NCBI RefSeq assembly: GCF_003259675.1
Contig: NZ_PZJG01000001.1
Coordinates: 496,001-560,000 of the forward strand
Length of the DNA stretch: 64,000 nt
Direction of reading: 5' to 3'
Origin: Macrococcoides bohemicum
GTDB taxonomy: Bacteria; Bacillota; Bacilli; Staphylococcales; Staphylococcaceae
In this document: positions 1 to 9,470 of the stretch, piece by piece
Layout of the letters: each line of letters starts with the position of its first letter
Numbering within the stretch: position 1 is the stretch's first letter
Translations under genes and position numbers: made by a program
Notes under the pieces: model-generated
Told to the model about the DNA's origin: nothing
The model's input: the letters and a program-made list of their open reading frames with translations, nothing else
Database searches by the model: none

Positions 1-14
1 TTATAGACATGTGC

Positions 15-46
15 TATAATTATCATGAAAATTCATTTGAAAGAGG
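15..46 (+). promoter_or_regulatory. gnd promoter -10 and RBS
   Basis: A perfect TATAAT at 15-20 is preceded by TG one base upstream (extended -10). A purine-rich ribosome binding site (GAAAGAGG, 39-46) lies just before the gnd start at 53. The -35 region falls outside or at the very edge of the window, so the promoter is only partly visible. Confidence 0.55.
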
Positions 47-52
47 TATATT

Positions 53-1456
53 ATGAGTAAACAACAAATAGGCGTTATTGGTTTGGCTGTAATGGGTAAA
101 AATTTAGCATGGAATATAGAATCACGCGGGAATACTGTTTCGGTATTTAACCGTTCAAAGGAAAAAACTGAAGAGATGATGAAAGAATCAGTTGGTAAAA
201 ATATTTTCCCAACTTACTCTCTAGAAGAATTCGTAAATAGCCTTGAAAAGCCACGTAAAATCATGATGATGGTTAAAGCTGGGGAAGCAACAGATGCAAC
301 AATCGAAAGCTTAATTCCATTATTAGATCAAGGCGATATTTTAATCGATGGTGGTAACACTAACTACAACGACACGATTCGTCGTAATGCATATCTTTCA
401 GAAAAAGGATTCAATTTCATCGGTACGGGTGTTTCAGGTGGTGAAGAAGGTGCATTACATGGTCCTTCAATTATGCCAGGTGGTCAAAAAGAGGCATATG
501 AACTTGTTAGACCTATTCTAGAATCTATTGCTGCTAAAGCTGAAGACGGCAAACCATGTGTTGCCTATATTGGTCCGGATGGTGCCGGTCATTATGTTAA
601 AATGGTACACAACGGTATTGAATATGCAGATATGCAATTAATCGCTGAGAGTTATGATTTAATGAAAAATGTATTAGCTATGTCAAATGATGAAATCGCG
701 GATACATTTAAATCATGGAATGAAGGCGAACTAGATAGCTACTTAATCGAAATCACAGCTGATATCTTTAAGAAATTAGATGAAGATGGTACGCCACTCG
801 TTGAAAAAGTCATGGATAAAGCCGGACAAAAAGGTACAGGTAAATGGACTTCAATTAACGCATTAGACTTAGGTCAGCCATTAACGATAATCACTGAAAG
901 TGTCTTTGCACGTTTCATCTCTAGTCAAAAAGATGAAAGAATTGTTGCAAGTGAAAATATCAATTCAAATAAAACAAATTTTGAAGGCGATAAAGCTGAA
1001 TTCTTAGAAGCAATTCGTGAAGCATTGTATATGAGTAAAATTTGTTGCTATGCACAAGGGTTCGCTCAAATGAGAGCAGCAAGTGAAGCTTATAACTGGA
1101 ACTTACAGTTAGGTGATTTAGCAATGATCTGGCGCGAAGGTTGTATTATTCGTGCACAATTCTTACAAAAGATTAAAGAAGCATATGATAATAACACAGA
1201 TTTACAAAACTTATTATTAGACCCATACTTCAAAGATGTTGTAGAAAAGTATCAAACTAGTTTACGTAAAGTTGCTGCGACTGCAATCACTACAGGTACA
1301 CCAGCACCAAGTTTTGCAGCAGCAATTAATTATTTTGATTCTTACACATCAAAAGATTTACCTGCAAATTTAATACAGGCACAACGTGATTATTTCGGTG
1401 CGCACACTTATGAACGTAAAGATAAAGAAGGCGTATTCCATACAGACTGGAAATAA
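53..1456 (+). CDS. gnd: 6-phosphogluconate dehydrogenase, decarboxylating
   Basis: Cytosolic enzyme that oxidises and decarboxylates 6-phosphogluconate to ribulose 5-phosphate with NADP+ in the oxidative pentose phosphate pathway. The 467-residue length is normal. The N-terminal dinucleotide-binding loop [12 protein letters not shown] (about residues 10-21), the signature [14 protein letters not shown] (about 127-140), the catalytic K-x-x-HN segment (KMVHNGIEY) and a C-terminal [11 protein letters not shown] tail are all present. ATG start with a good RBS. It is monocistronic, ending at a strong bidirectional terminator. zwf, the other oxidative-branch enzyme, is 1.8 kb away on the opposite strand. 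Confidence 0.97.
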   Translation: MSKQQIGVIGLAVMGKNLAWNIESRGNTVSVFNRSKEKTEEMMKESVGKNIFPTYSLEEFVNSLEKPRKIMMMVKAGEATDATIESLIPLLDQGDILIDGGNTNYNDTIRRNAYLSEKGFNFIGTGVSGGEEGALHGPSIMPGGQKEAYELVRPILESIAAKAEDGKPCVAYIGPDGAGHYVKMVHNGIEYADMQLIAESYDLMKNVLAMSNDEIADTFKSWNEGELDSYLIEITADIFKKLDEDGTPLVEKVMDKAGQKGTGKWTSINALDLGQPLTIITESVFARFISSQKDERIVASENINSNKTNFEGDKAEFLEAIREALYMSKICCYAQGFAQMRAASEAYNWNLQLGDLAMIWREGCIIRAQFLQKIKEAYDNNTDLQNLLLDPYFKDVVEKYQTSLRKVAATAITTGTPAPSFAAAINYFDSYTSKDLPANLIQAQRDYFGAHTYERKDKEGVFHTDWK

Positions 1457-1471
1457 TTATGTTGTATATCA

Positions 1472-1510
1472 AAAAGCTCGCAAGAATTTTCTCTTGCGAG
1501 CTTTTTATAA
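1472..1510. terminator. bidirectional terminator between gnd and the AraC-type gene
   Basis: Perfect 14-bp stem (AAAAGCTCGCAAGA, 1472-1485, paired with 1492-1505) around a 6-base loop, with A- and T-tracts on the two sides. It can stop gnd transcription (+) and the convergent regulator gene (-), whose stop codon sits at its edge. Confidence 0.9.
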
Positions 1511-2341
1511 TGTTGGTATCCAAAGTTCAACTTTATTGAAGCTATTATCAAAATCCATATCATCAGGAAAAATATAAATATACTGACTATTGCGTTCGTA
1601 GTGAATATTAAAGTCTACTTGTTTTTCAACAGATTGCCAAATTTCATTGAATACATAATCAAGCTTTCCACGAGATTCAAATTTAGCGTAATCACCGTTA
1701 TAGATTTGTTTGCTTTCATAATCAAAAGTACGTTCTGACTTCACTCCTACAAATATTTCTATATCATTTGCATTAGGTTGAACAACCACATAAATTTTTT
1801 TGTCTGAGCTAAATGATAATAATGATTTAATTTCTTCTTTTTCTTTTAATTCATAGACGATATCCGGGATAAGAAAATGATTACCTAATTCATTAAATGA
1901 AACGATTTCTTGTATTCCTACAATTCTGAAACTATCCATCGTCTGCATTTTATAAGGCATCGGAGGCTTCGTCGTCACAGATAGCTGAATGTAGAGTCGT
2001 TCTACCATTCTTAATTGTTCAGGGTTACTTCTAACCTGAATCGGTGAAATTTGATGGTGTTCGCTAAAAGCAGTACTAAATTCATGTGCCGTCTGATAGC
2101 CAAATTGGTTTGCGATATCAACGAGACGGTAATTACCATTTAACAACTTTTTAGCGGCCTCGGTCATCTTACGATGATGTATATATTCTTCTATATTCAT
2201 TCCGGCAATCATCGTAAATGTTTGATTTACATGCATCGGATTTTCATTTAAATATGTACCGATTGTTTCATATTGAAAAGGTTCAAATAAATGATCTTCA
2301 ATATATACGATTGTTTTCTGCATTAAGTCAATATTATTCAT
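1505..2341 (-). CDS. AraC-family transcriptional regulator with C-terminal effector-binding domain
   Basis: A 278-residue DNA-binding regulator. An AraC/XylS double helix-turn-helix fills roughly residues 5-105 (second HTH LVDIANQFGYQTAHEFSTAF followed by the typical QxSPIQVR ending). The remaining 170 residues resemble the Rob/GyrI-type ligand-binding fold placed after the HTH. The ligand and targets are not evident. It lies 25 bp behind the methyltransferase-like gene on the same strand and is probably co-transcribed with it, ending at the terminator shared with gnd. The start at 2341 has a purine-rich RBS. Confidence 0.85.
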   Translation of the reverse strand: MNNIDLMQKTIVYIEDHLFEPFQYETIGTYLNENPMHVNQTFTMIAGMNIEEYIHHRKMTEAAKKLLNGNYRLVDIANQFGYQTAHEFSTAFSEHHQISPIQVRSNPEQLRMVERLYIQLSVTTKPPMPYKMQTMDSFRIVGIQEIVSFNELGNHFLIPDIVYELKEKEEIKSLLSFSSDKKIYVVVQPNANDIEIFVGVKSERTFDYESKQIYNGDYAKFESRGKLDYVFNEIWQSVEKQVDFNIHYERNSQYIYIFPDDMDFDNSFNKVELWIPTL

Positions 2342-2366
2342 AAGTCACATCTTCCTTAAAGTTGCT

Positions 2367-3002
2367 TTAAATAGATTTCGTGTATTCATAGATATTTATT
2401 TTTTCTGATGGATCATTATTTATATGTTGCAAAGGAATATGATATTTCAGATTGAAATGAATGATATCCTGTAAATATACTTCATATTCAGGTTTTGCAT
2501 AATACAGAATGATATCACATTTTTCAATAGATGATGTCATTAAGTTTTCCATAACTTTTTGAAATACGAATACAGAAAAAGGATTGAAGAAAAATAAATG
2601 TGTCTCTTCACCATTAAATTGATACTGTAATGCATTAATATTTTGAGCAGTAACATCATTTTCTTGATGATGTAATAAGCTATAATTTTTAATGTTTTCA
2701 AGGCTTTTTAAGTATAGCTGCTTATTAAGTTCAATACCTATCGTTTTTATTTTGAATACATAATTAGTGAAGATTGGTACACGCATTAGTCCAGAGCCAA
2801 AATCTACTAATAATGCATCTTTAGTTATGTCTTCTTTCATCATGTTATATAATGATAATAAATCACGATAAATAGTTGGTTCGTACCGATTAGAATGATG
2901 ATTTGTAAAAGTTTCAATATAAGGATTAGTCTTTATATTGAGCAATGTATCGAAATCCTGCTCTGTGTAAAGTTCAAAAGATGATCGTATAAATTTATTC
3001 AT
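2367..3002 (-). CDS. class I SAM-dependent methyltransferase-like protein
   Basis: 211 residues with a Rossmann methyltransferase core: motif I DFGSGLMRVPI (about residues 67-77), an acidic turn GIELN (about 91-95), an acidic DV pair after motif II, and FFFNPFS (about 138-144) in the position of motif IV. The substrate is unknown; NPF in place of NPPY does not settle it. It is the first gene of a two-gene unit with the AraC-type regulator. It could be catalytically inactive, because the glycine-rich loop is short. Confidence 0.65.
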   Translation of the reverse strand: MNKFIRSSFELYTEQDFDTLLNIKTNPYIETFTNHHSNRYEPTIYRDLLSLYNMMKEDITKDALLVDFGSGLMRVPIFTNYVFKIKTIGIELNKQLYLKSLENIKNYSLLHHQENDVTAQNINALQYQFNGEETHLFFFNPFSVFVFQKVMENLMTSSIEKCDIILYYAKPEYEVYLQDIIHFNLKYHIPLQHINNDPSEKINIYEYTKSI

Positions 3003-3034
3003 AATTCAAATATTAACACAATTATGGCACAATA

Positions 3035-3206
3035 AAAAGAGGGTGAGACATAAGTCTTAACCCTCTTCTGTTTAACAGCTTAAACGGCGGAACAGAAGTT
3101 GCCCCTACGACAAAAACCGAACAAAAACTATAAATCAAAGAGCGATTTATTAGTATTGTCCGGTTTTTGCTTGCGGCAGAACACTTCTGTCCCAGCCTCT
3201 TTTTTA
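3035..3206. repeat. long palindromic intergenic repeat, also usable as a terminator
   Basis: The whole spacer between the methyltransferase gene and zwf folds on itself. Two 26-base inner arms (3111-3136 and 3144-3169) are near-perfect complements around a 7-base loop. The outer ends GGGTGAGACA (3041-3050) and TGTCCCAGCC (3189-3198) are also imperfect complements. The GGCTGGGACA end is, from memory, common in intergenic repeat families of staphylococci. Its T-rich end after 3198 and A-rich start could terminate zwf and separate the two genes. Only one copy is visible in this window. Confidence 0.7.
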
Positions 3207-3215
3207 AGATTTATA

Positions 3216-4694
3216 TTATACGTCCCACCAGTGGAAGTTATCTCGACTTAATAACAGATCGCTTTTTACAGGGCCGTTAGATCCAGCCTGATAATTCGGG
3301 AATGGAGCAGGATGTGCATCCCAGTATTCAGCAACAGTATCTACATAACTCCATGTTGCCTTTAATTCTTCCCAGTGTGTAAAGTTAGTGGCATCGCCTT
3401 TTAGACAATCATAAATTAATCCTTCATATGCATCGACAGTATTCATCTTATCTTGTGTCGTCATCGCATATGATAATTTAACTGGTTCAGTATTGATACC
3501 TTCGATATATTTACGTGCATTTAAATGAAGTTCTATTCCTTCATTAGGCTGAATATTTATGACAAGTAAATTGGAATCTAGCTGATTATCTTTTTGATAA
3601 TATAGATTCATCGGCATTTCTTTAAATTCAACAACAACACGTATTTCTTTTTCCTTCATACGTTTACCGGTACGAATGTAGAAGGGAACACCTGCCCACC
3701 TAAAGTTATCGAGCATAACTTTAGCGGCAACAAATGTAGGTGTATTACTTTCTGGATTTACATTTTCTTCATCACGATATCGTTTTACTTTTTCACCGTT
3801 TATTTCACCGACATCATATTGTCCTCGAACGAAATAGCTTCTTACGTGTTCAGGCTGAATTTTACGGATAGAACGGAGTGCCTTTACTTTTTCATTTCTA
3901 ATATCTTCAGATGATAATGAAATAGGAGGCTCCATTGCAAGAAGTGAAACAATTTGTAACATGTGATTTTGTACCATATCTTTTAAAGCGCCACTAGTAT
4001 CGTAATAGCCACCACGGTCTTCAACACCTAAAATTTCTGAAGAAGTGACTTGAATATTTGAGATATATTTATTATTCCATAACGGTTCAAACATTGCATT
4101 GCTAAATCGAATTACTTCGATGTTCTGTACCATATCTTTACCAAGATAATGATCAATTCGATAAATTTCCTCTTCTTTAAACGATTTTCTTAACTGATTA
4201 TTTAGTTTTTCAGCAGAGGCGAGATCTTTACCGAAAGGCTTTTCAATAATTAATCGCTTAAATCCTTTTGTTTTTGTCAGTCCGCTAGATTTTAAGAAAT
4301 CTGACACAGTACCAAAAAATTCTGGTGCCATTGCTAAATAGAATAGACGGTTACCATTTAAGTTATATTGTGCATCTAAAGATTCAGATAGTGTTAGCAG
4401 CGCATCATAACTTTCTTTATTATTTACGTCATGGGACTGGTAATAAACATGTTCCATAAATTCATCAATTTTATGTGTATCTTTAACGAATTTTTCGATA
4501 GATGATTTGATTTCTGCTCTGAATGTTTCATTTGTCCAGTCACGTCGTCCAATACCAATGATTGCAACATGCTCATTCAAGTTATCTTGCTGATAAAGGT
4601 GGAATAACGATGGAAATAACTTGCGGTGACTTAAATCACCTGTTGCACCAAAAATTGTTATTAAACAGGGGATATTTTGCTTTTCAATTTCCAA
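3216..4694 (-). CDS. zwf: glucose-6-phosphate 1-dehydrogenase
   Basis: Cytosolic NADP-dependent enzyme making 6-phosphogluconolactone from glucose 6-phosphate, the entry step of the pentose phosphate pathway. 492 residues, standard length. Visible hallmarks are the nucleotide-binding loop GATGDLSHRKLFP (about 16-28) and the active-site signature RIDHYLGK (about residue 180). The start is TTG at 4694, with GAGG about 8 bases upstream and no better ATG. It is divergent from rnz. It is separated from the methyltransferase/AraC unit by a long palindromic repeat. Confidence 0.96.
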   Translation of the reverse strand: MEIEKQNIPCLITIFGATGDLSHRKLFPSLFHLYQQDNLNEHVAIIGIGRRDWTNETFRAEIKSSIEKFVKDTHKIDEFMEHVYYQSHDVNNKESYDALLTLSESLDAQYNLNGNRLFYLAMAPEFFGTVSDFLKSSGLTKTKGFKRLIIEKPFGKDLASAEKLNNQLRKSFKEEEIYRIDHYLGKDMVQNIEVIRFSNAMFEPLWNNKYISNIQVTSSEILGVEDRGGYYDTSGALKDMVQNHMLQIVSLLAMEPPISLSSEDIRNEKVKALRSIRKIQPEHVRSYFVRGQYDVGEINGEKVKRYRDEENVNPESNTPTFVAAKVMLDNFRWAGVPFYIRTGKRMKEKEIRVVVEFKEMPMNLYYQKDNQLDSNLLVINIQPNEGIELHLNARKYIEGINTEPVKLSYAMTTQDKMNTVDAYEGLIYDCLKGDATNFTHWEELKATWSYVDTVAEYWDAHPAPFPNYQAGSNGPVKSDLLLSRDNFHWWDV

Positions 4695-4760
4695 AATAAA
4701 TACCTCGATTCTATTAAAGTCTATTTTATTTTTTCATACAATGCCTAAAAAAACAAATAA

Positions 4761-4797
4761 AACATGCTATAATGACGTGATGAAATAAAAGGTGGTA
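4761..4797 (+). promoter_or_regulatory. rnz promoter -10 and RBS
   Basis: TATAAT at 4768-4773 with an extended TGC just upstream, 29 bases before the rnz ATG; GGTGGTAG serves as RBS. I do not see a good -35, as expected for an extended -10 promoter. Confidence 0.5.
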
Positions 4798-4802
4798 GAA
4801 AA

Positions 4803-5723
4803 ATGAAAATAACTTTTTTAGGAACGAGTGCAGGTTTACCAACTAAAGAAAGAAATACACAAACGATCATACTTTCTCTTGCACCGTTAAATAATACGTT
4901 CTGGTTATTTGATGCCGGTGAAGCTTGTCAGCATCAGATATTACATACAAATATTAAACTTGGAAAGCTGGATCATATATTTATTACACATCTGCATGGT
5001 GATCATATTTTTGGATTACCGGGTCTACTCACATCAAGAAGTTTTCAAGGTGGAGAAAATAAACCTTTAAAAGTATTTGGTCCAAAAGGAATTAAAGCAT
5101 ATATCGAAACGACACTGTTAATTTCAGGTTCTCACTTGAATTATCCGCTTGAAATCATCGAAATTGCTGATGGAGACGTCTTATATATCGATCAGATAAA
5201 GGTGAATGTAGGAATGTTAAAACATGGCATAGATTCATTTGGATATCGTATCCAGTTTCCAGACACAGAGGGTAATCTAATATCTGAAAAACTGATTGAA
5301 GCAGGCATTCAGCCGGGTCCAATTTATCAACAGTTTAAAACGCAGGAATTCGTTGAGGTAGATGGTATCATTTATGAAACGAAAAACTATCGAAATCCAA
5401 ATAAACCTGGTAAGATTATTACGATATTTGGCGACACAATGCCCTGTGAGGCAGAAATAGATCTGGCAAATAATGCGGATGTTATAGTACATGAAAGTAC
5501 TTATTTAGATGGTGATCTGGATTTGAGTCATCAATATTACCATAGTCATATTGATGACGTAGCAAAACTTGTTGCAGAATCGCATGCGAAAAAAGTATTG
5601 ATTAATCATGTGAGTAATCGTTATGATTTACAGGATATTGCATTATTGAAAGATGTAATACAGCATAAATATCCGGAAATGGTATTTGAAATCGTGAAGG
5701 ACTTTGATAATTTTGAAATATAA
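4803..5723 (+). CDS. rnz: ribonuclease Z (tRNA 3' endonuclease)
   Basis: Metallo-beta-lactamase-fold nuclease that removes 3' trailers from tRNA precursors lacking CCA. 306 residues, normal for bacterial RNase Z. The zinc-binding motif THLHGDHIFGLPGLL (about residues 60-74) is intact, followed by FGDTMPC and HESTY histidine/aspartate motifs and a final NHVSNRY. Monocistronic, divergent from zwf and followed at once by a strong terminator. Confidence 0.96.
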   Translation: MKITFLGTSAGLPTKERNTQTIILSLAPLNNTFWLFDAGEACQHQILHTNIKLGKLDHIFITHLHGDHIFGLPGLLTSRSFQGGENKPLKVFGPKGIKAYIETTLLISGSHLNYPLEIIEIADGDVLYIDQIKVNVGMLKHGIDSFGYRIQFPDTEGNLISEKLIEAGIQPGPIYQQFKTQEFVEVDGIIYETKNYRNPNKPGKIITIFGDTMPCEAEIDLANNADVIVHESTYLDGDLDLSHQYYHSHIDDVAKLVAESHAKKVLINHVSNRYDLQDIALLKDVIQHKYPEMVFEIVKDFDNFEI

Positions 5724-5725
5724 AC

Positions 5726-5760
5726 AATGCGCGCTCAATTAGCTGAGCGCGCATTATTAA
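5726..5760. terminator. rnz terminator
   Basis: Perfect 12-bp GC-rich stem (AATGCGCGCTCA, 5726-5737, with 5744-5755), 6-base loop, then an AT-rich tail. It lies between convergent rnz and proC and may serve both. Confidence 0.85.
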
Positions 5761-5800
5761 TTTGTTGTTATAGTTATTTATTATTATATTTATATTTGTA

Positions 5801-6604
5801 TTATTTTCCTAATTCTTTACTACGATTTAAAGCTTCATTCAAGCAATCTACAAAAATTTCTTCGATAGGGTGTTTCGCTAAAGCATCCAGTCCTGCCTTC
5901 GTTGTACCACCCTTTGAAGTGATATTTTCACGTAACTGATCAAGAGACAGTTCACTATTTTCAAGCATTCTTGCAGTACCGATAATCAATTTACGTACCG
6001 CAATATCAGTGTCTTCATGTGATAAGCCAAGTTGATTTGCAGCATTGATATACTGTTCATACATATAGTATAAAAAGGCAGGGCCACTACCTGTGATTGC
6101 GGTAACATCATGTAATGAATCTTCTTCAACTTCAATAGATGTTCCAAACGCATTGAGTAGATTGAATAACGTTTGTTTATCGCTTTCCTCGAAATTATCT
6201 GAGAAAGATATTCCAGTTACTGATTGTTGAACATGTGCATTAGTATTGGGCATGATACGTGCGACTGGATTTGATGTTTGAAGCTTAGTTTTGATTTGAT
6301 TAATTGGTACGCCAGCCATCATTGAAACAAACTTATTATGTGTATTGAGATGAGGTTGAATACGCTCAACAAGTGAAACAAAGTCATGAGGCTTAACAGC
6401 TAAAAATACAAAATCAGCATTTGATAACAGTTCATTATCGTCATAGCTATATTGTGTATTTAATGTGCTGTTTAATCTTTTTAATTCTTCAATGTCACTT
6501 CTATTTGTTAGAAATATATCTTCACCTTTTACGGTATTACTTTCAATCAATCCTGTAAATATTGCGCTGGCCATATTACCTGAGCCGTAAAATACAATCT
6601 TCAT
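5801..6604 (-). CDS. proC: pyrroline-5-carboxylate reductase
   Basis: Last enzyme of proline biosynthesis, reducing pyrroline-5-carboxylate with NAD(P)H. 267 residues with the N-terminal Rossmann motif FYGSGNMASAI, AVKPHDF, the central GSGPAFLYYMYEQ helix and the C-terminal signature LRENITSKGGTT. The ATG at 6604 has a clear GGAGG upstream on the minus strand. It stands alone, between rnz (convergent) and an SDR gene (divergent). Confidence 0.95.
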   Translation of the reverse strand: MKIVFYGSGNMASAIFTGLIESNTVKGEDIFLTNRSDIEELKRLNSTLNTQYSYDDNELLSNADFVFLAVKPHDFVSLVERIQPHLNTHNKFVSMMAGVPINQIKTKLQTSNPVARIMPNTNAHVQQSVTGISFSDNFEESDKQTLFNLLNAFGTSIEVEEDSLHDVTAITGSGPAFLYYMYEQYINAANQLGLSHEDTDIAVRKLIIGTARMLENSELSLDQLRENITSKGGTTKAGLDALAKHPIEEIFVDCLNEALNRSKELGK

Positions 6605-6670
6605 GTCACATGCCTCCTGGAATCTTTGTTATTATTATTATTATAAGATTGTAATGGGTAAAACACAATT

Positions 6671-6698
6671 TTGACATAAAATAAATCATATTTATAGA
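6671..6698 (+). promoter_or_regulatory. promoter of the SDR gene
   Basis: A consensus -35 TTGACA (6671-6676) and a -10 TATAGA (6693-6698) are 16 bases apart. The predicted transcript start lies within about 10 bases of the coding start, so the leader would be very short. Confidence 0.55.
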
Positions 6699-6713
6699 AA
6701 TGTGGTGCTTAGA

Positions 6714-7469
6714 TTGATTGGCAAAAGAGCATTAATAACCGGTGCTACAAGTGGTGTTGGCTTAAAGATTACTGAATTATTATTAGCGCGTGGCGTTCAT
6801 GTCACGGCTGTTGGCAGACGTATTGAACAATTAGATAGACTAAAAAAAGATTTTGACAGACTTAAGGTTTACAGTGTCGATATGATAGATTCAGAACATT
6901 TTTCTCATTTTATAAAAAGTATAGAAATCGAAGGCACATATGACTATTTAATTAATTGCGCTGGTTTTGCAGAATATGGTCCATTAATTAATCAAGATGA
7001 CGACGTCATAGCAGATATGATACATGTCAATTTAACGCAGACCGTCATTCTTACGAAACATGTTTTACTTAAAATGAATCCAGGAGGTATGGTTGTCACG
7101 ATTGGTAGTCTATCAAGTAAAGTAACTACGCCTTTTGGTGCAATATATGCCGCTTCAAAATCAGGTATAAATCAGGTGATGAACGCATTAAGGTTAGAAC
7201 AAAGTCACATTCATTTTTTAACTGTTAATACCGGACCTGTCAATACACAATTTATTCAGAAAGCTAACAAAGGTAAACCGATGAATCAGTTAGCAGAGCG
7301 GGTACAGCTTGATGTTAACCAGTTAAGCATGCAAATAGTAAATGCCATGATCGATAGAAAAACGGAGCTTAATCTTCCGGTTTGGATGGATTCTGGATTG
7401 AAGATTTATGGCCTTGCACCGAGAAAGCTTGAAAAGATATTTAAAAAATATTTTATGACAAAAAAATAA
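6714..7469 (+). CDS. short-chain dehydrogenase/reductase
   Basis: About 251 residues. The N-terminal cofactor loop TGATSGVG, the NCAG segment, a serine in GSLSSK and the catalytic YAASK (YxxxK) define a classical SDR; the substrate is not predictable. The reading frame is open from GTG at 6702, but TTG at 6714, encoding IGKRALITG with GGTG upstream, gives the usual SDR N-terminus and sits better against the promoter. Some B. subtilis relatives (YqjQ type) lie in the same neighbourhood near rnz. Confident in family, unsure of start. Confidence 0.85.
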   Translation: MIGKRALITGATSGVGLKITELLLARGVHVTAVGRRIEQLDRLKKDFDRLKVYSVDMIDSEHFSHFIKSIEIEGTYDYLINCAGFAEYGPLINQDDDVIADMIHVNLTQTVILTKHVLLKMNPGGMVVTIGSLSSKVTTPFGAIYAASKSGINQVMNALRLEQSHIHFLTVNTGPVNTQFIQKANKGKPMNQLAERVQLDVNQLSMQIVNAMIDRKTELNLPVWMDSGLKIYGLAPRKLEKIFKKYFMTKK

Positions 7470-7499
7470 CAGGTGTATGATACACTTGTTATTTTTTCA
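7465..7499. terminator. terminator between SDR gene and hydrolase gene
   Basis: 13-bp stem (7465-7477 with 7481-7493) with one mismatch, 3-base loop TGA and a T-tract. It is symmetrical enough to serve both convergent genes. Confidence 0.85.
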
Positions 7500-7502
7500 T
7501 TG

Positions 7503-8492
7503 TTATTTCTTCTTTTTTATTTTATGTTTATCATTTGCTTTATTTTGCGCATTGCCAGGCTTCGGTGGCAATAAGTCAAATGTCGTTAAGAAATGTTCCA
7601 CTTTGTTCTTATAGGAAATGGGATTGACATTATAACTTGCAGCATGCCCACCATGTTCTGGATACCAGCGCATCTTAGGTCCACGCTTTTTATTATAAAG
7701 ATCAACCGAGTGGGTATAAGGAATAAATACATCTGGTTTAGAATGGATAAACAGGATAGGCTGTTCAACATTTTGGATGACATCTATCGGTGATACTTGT
7801 TTCAGGGAAAAATGTGTTCTCATTTTCAGTACTTGATTTAAGGCTGATAATACAATGCCACTTCCGAATGATGATTTCTGTTCTATGATTTGTGTCAATA
7901 ATCGGGCAAAATTAGAAAATGCACAATCTGAAACATAGAATGCTGCTTCATTAGCTAATTCTCCAGCATAAAGTAATGTTGTAACTGCACCCATTGATTC
8001 ACCATGGACACCGAAAGTAATGTCATAACCATATTGTTCTTTTAAAAAGGCGATAACAGATTCTAAATCTGTCTTTTCGTAATAGCCATATGTGCTGTGA
8101 TTACCACCACTTTCCCCATGTCTGCGATGATCAAAGATAATACCATTAAACCCTAACTCATTAAACATATTTAAATATTTTATGCTCGTAATTTTATTTT
8201 CAGTAACACCATGACAGAATACCATCCAGTGCTTATGTTCATAGGGCTTTACAACAGTGGCACTTAAGTTGTAGCCATTGCGTGAAGGGATTGTAACATT
8301 AATCGGTTGCTTTGCGTTAAATGCTTCAACATCCAATCGTTTCGCCTTAATTTCACGTCGACGTATTACTTCAACGTCACGCAATTTAAAATTTAAGACA
8401 TAGTTTGAAGCGACCAATCCAACGATGCTGGAAGTAATACCTGATGCGAGTGATACACCGAGTAACGTTCTTGTTAGTATTTTATTGTTCAT
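7503..8492 (-). CDS. membrane-anchored alpha/beta hydrolase (YqkD-like)
   Basis: 329 residues. A hydrophobic N-terminal segment (about 8-35) should anchor it in the membrane. The hydrolase core shows the oxyanion-side HG (FCHGVTEN), DHRRHGES, the nucleophile elbow GESMG and a late HGGHA carrying the likely catalytic histidine. The C-terminus is a lysine-rich tail. The ATG overlaps the stop of the upstream aldo/keto reductase gene (ATGA), so the two are translationally coupled. The same yqkD-yqkF-nudF association occurs in B. subtilis. Substrate unknown. Confidence 0.82.
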   Translation of the reverse strand: MNNKILTRTLLGVSLASGITSSIVGLVASNYVLNFKLRDVEVIRRREIKAKRLDVEAFNAKQPINVTIPSRNGYNLSATVVKPYEHKHWMVFCHGVTENKITSIKYLNMFNELGFNGIIFDHRRHGESGGNHSTYGYYEKTDLESVIAFLKEQYGYDITFGVHGESMGAVTTLLYAGELANEAAFYVSDCAFSNFARLLTQIIEQKSSFGSGIVLSALNQVLKMRTHFSLKQVSPIDVIQNVEQPILFIHSKPDVFIPYTHSVDLYNKKRGPKMRWYPEHGGHAASYNVNPISYKNKVEHFLTTFDLLPPKPGNAQNKANDKHKIKKKK

Positions 8493-9406
8493 ACTAAATG
8501 ATCCTCGTAGTGTAAGTTTTTGAATGCTTCAACTATATTAATAAGTGACTGTTCATCTAATGGCTGCTCTGTTGCTGTAGTATATGCTTTAACATTTGCC
8601 TGTAACTGTTCAGCGCTCGATGCACCATTTACAATTGAAGCAACAGGATATAATGTTAAGTATTGATATACAGCCTGTTGTAACGGCGCAATTGTAGTAG
8701 CTTCATCAAGACTTTGTCTTAATTCTTCCTGAGTTAGACCTAGTGTACCCGTTTCAAATTTTTTATCTAATATTTCAGCATGATTATCTGTTAAAAGACC
8801 TTTCATCAATGGGCCTCGAGCCAAAACCTGCACATCTTTTGATTGGATAGATGCTATTAAATCTGTTGGACGATTGTCGATAATGTTAAATTGCATCATT
8901 ATCGTATCAATATTACTATGCTTTAAATAATAATCAATGACATTTGGTCGAATAGAACTGATACCATATGCACGGATCAAGCCTTCTTTTTTCAGTTGCT
9001 CAAAAGTTTCTATGGTTTCATCCTTATTATCTTCAATCATGCCGCCATGCAGCATATATAAATCTAAATAATCTGTTTCAAGACGTTTTAGACTTTCATG
9101 TATACTTTGTGTAATATGGGCTTTAGAAGGATCCCAAACAACTTCATCATTTAACATATTAAATCGATTACCAACTTTTGATGCTAAAGTAATCTGATCA
9201 CGTTTTTTAGAATGTTTAATGAAATGGCCGATATTTTTTTCGTTCTGTCCTTTTTGATATAGGTCAGCTGTATCTATGTATGTAATGCCGAGATCGACTG
9301 CCTGGTCGAGAATATATTGACTATCAAGTGCGTCTTGAGGCAGATTCATGGCACCGAAACCCATTTCAGAAAACTTTATACCACTTTTTGTTGTATTAAA
9401 TTTCAT
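8489..9406 (-). CDS. yqkF: aldo/keto reductase (YqkF-like)
   Basis: 305-residue NADPH-dependent TIM-barrel reductase. The family residues are visible: catalytic Asp/Tyr in YIDTADLYQKG, the lysine in LASKVG, and the histidine in LYMLHGG. B. subtilis YqkF has the same genomic neighbours (yqkD, nudF, fur, xerD). First gene of a two-gene unit with the hydrolase, divergent from nudF. ATG start with GGAGGG upstream. Physiological substrate unknown. Confidence 0.88.
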   Translation of the reverse strand: MKFNTTKSGIKFSEMGFGAMNLPQDALDSQYILDQAVDLGITYIDTADLYQKGQNEKNIGHFIKHSKKRDQITLASKVGNRFNMLNDEVVWDPSKAHITQSIHESLKRLETDYLDLYMLHGGMIEDNKDETIETFEQLKKEGLIRAYGISSIRPNVIDYYLKHSNIDTIMMQFNIIDNRPTDLIASIQSKDVQVLARGPLMKGLLTDNHAEILDKKFETGTLGLTQEELRQSLDEATTIAPLQQAVYQYLTLYPVASIVNGASSAEQLQANVKAYTTATEQPLDEQSLINIVEAFKNLHYEDHLV

Positions 9407-9470
9407 GTCTTTCCCTCCATTCGTTATAATAAATATAGTTTAACATGTACAAAAAGGAGAGTGTATTAAT

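Noticed and set aside
5727..5939. Plus-strand frame downstream of rnz
   Set aside because: Begins in the rnz terminator and lies opposite the end of proC.
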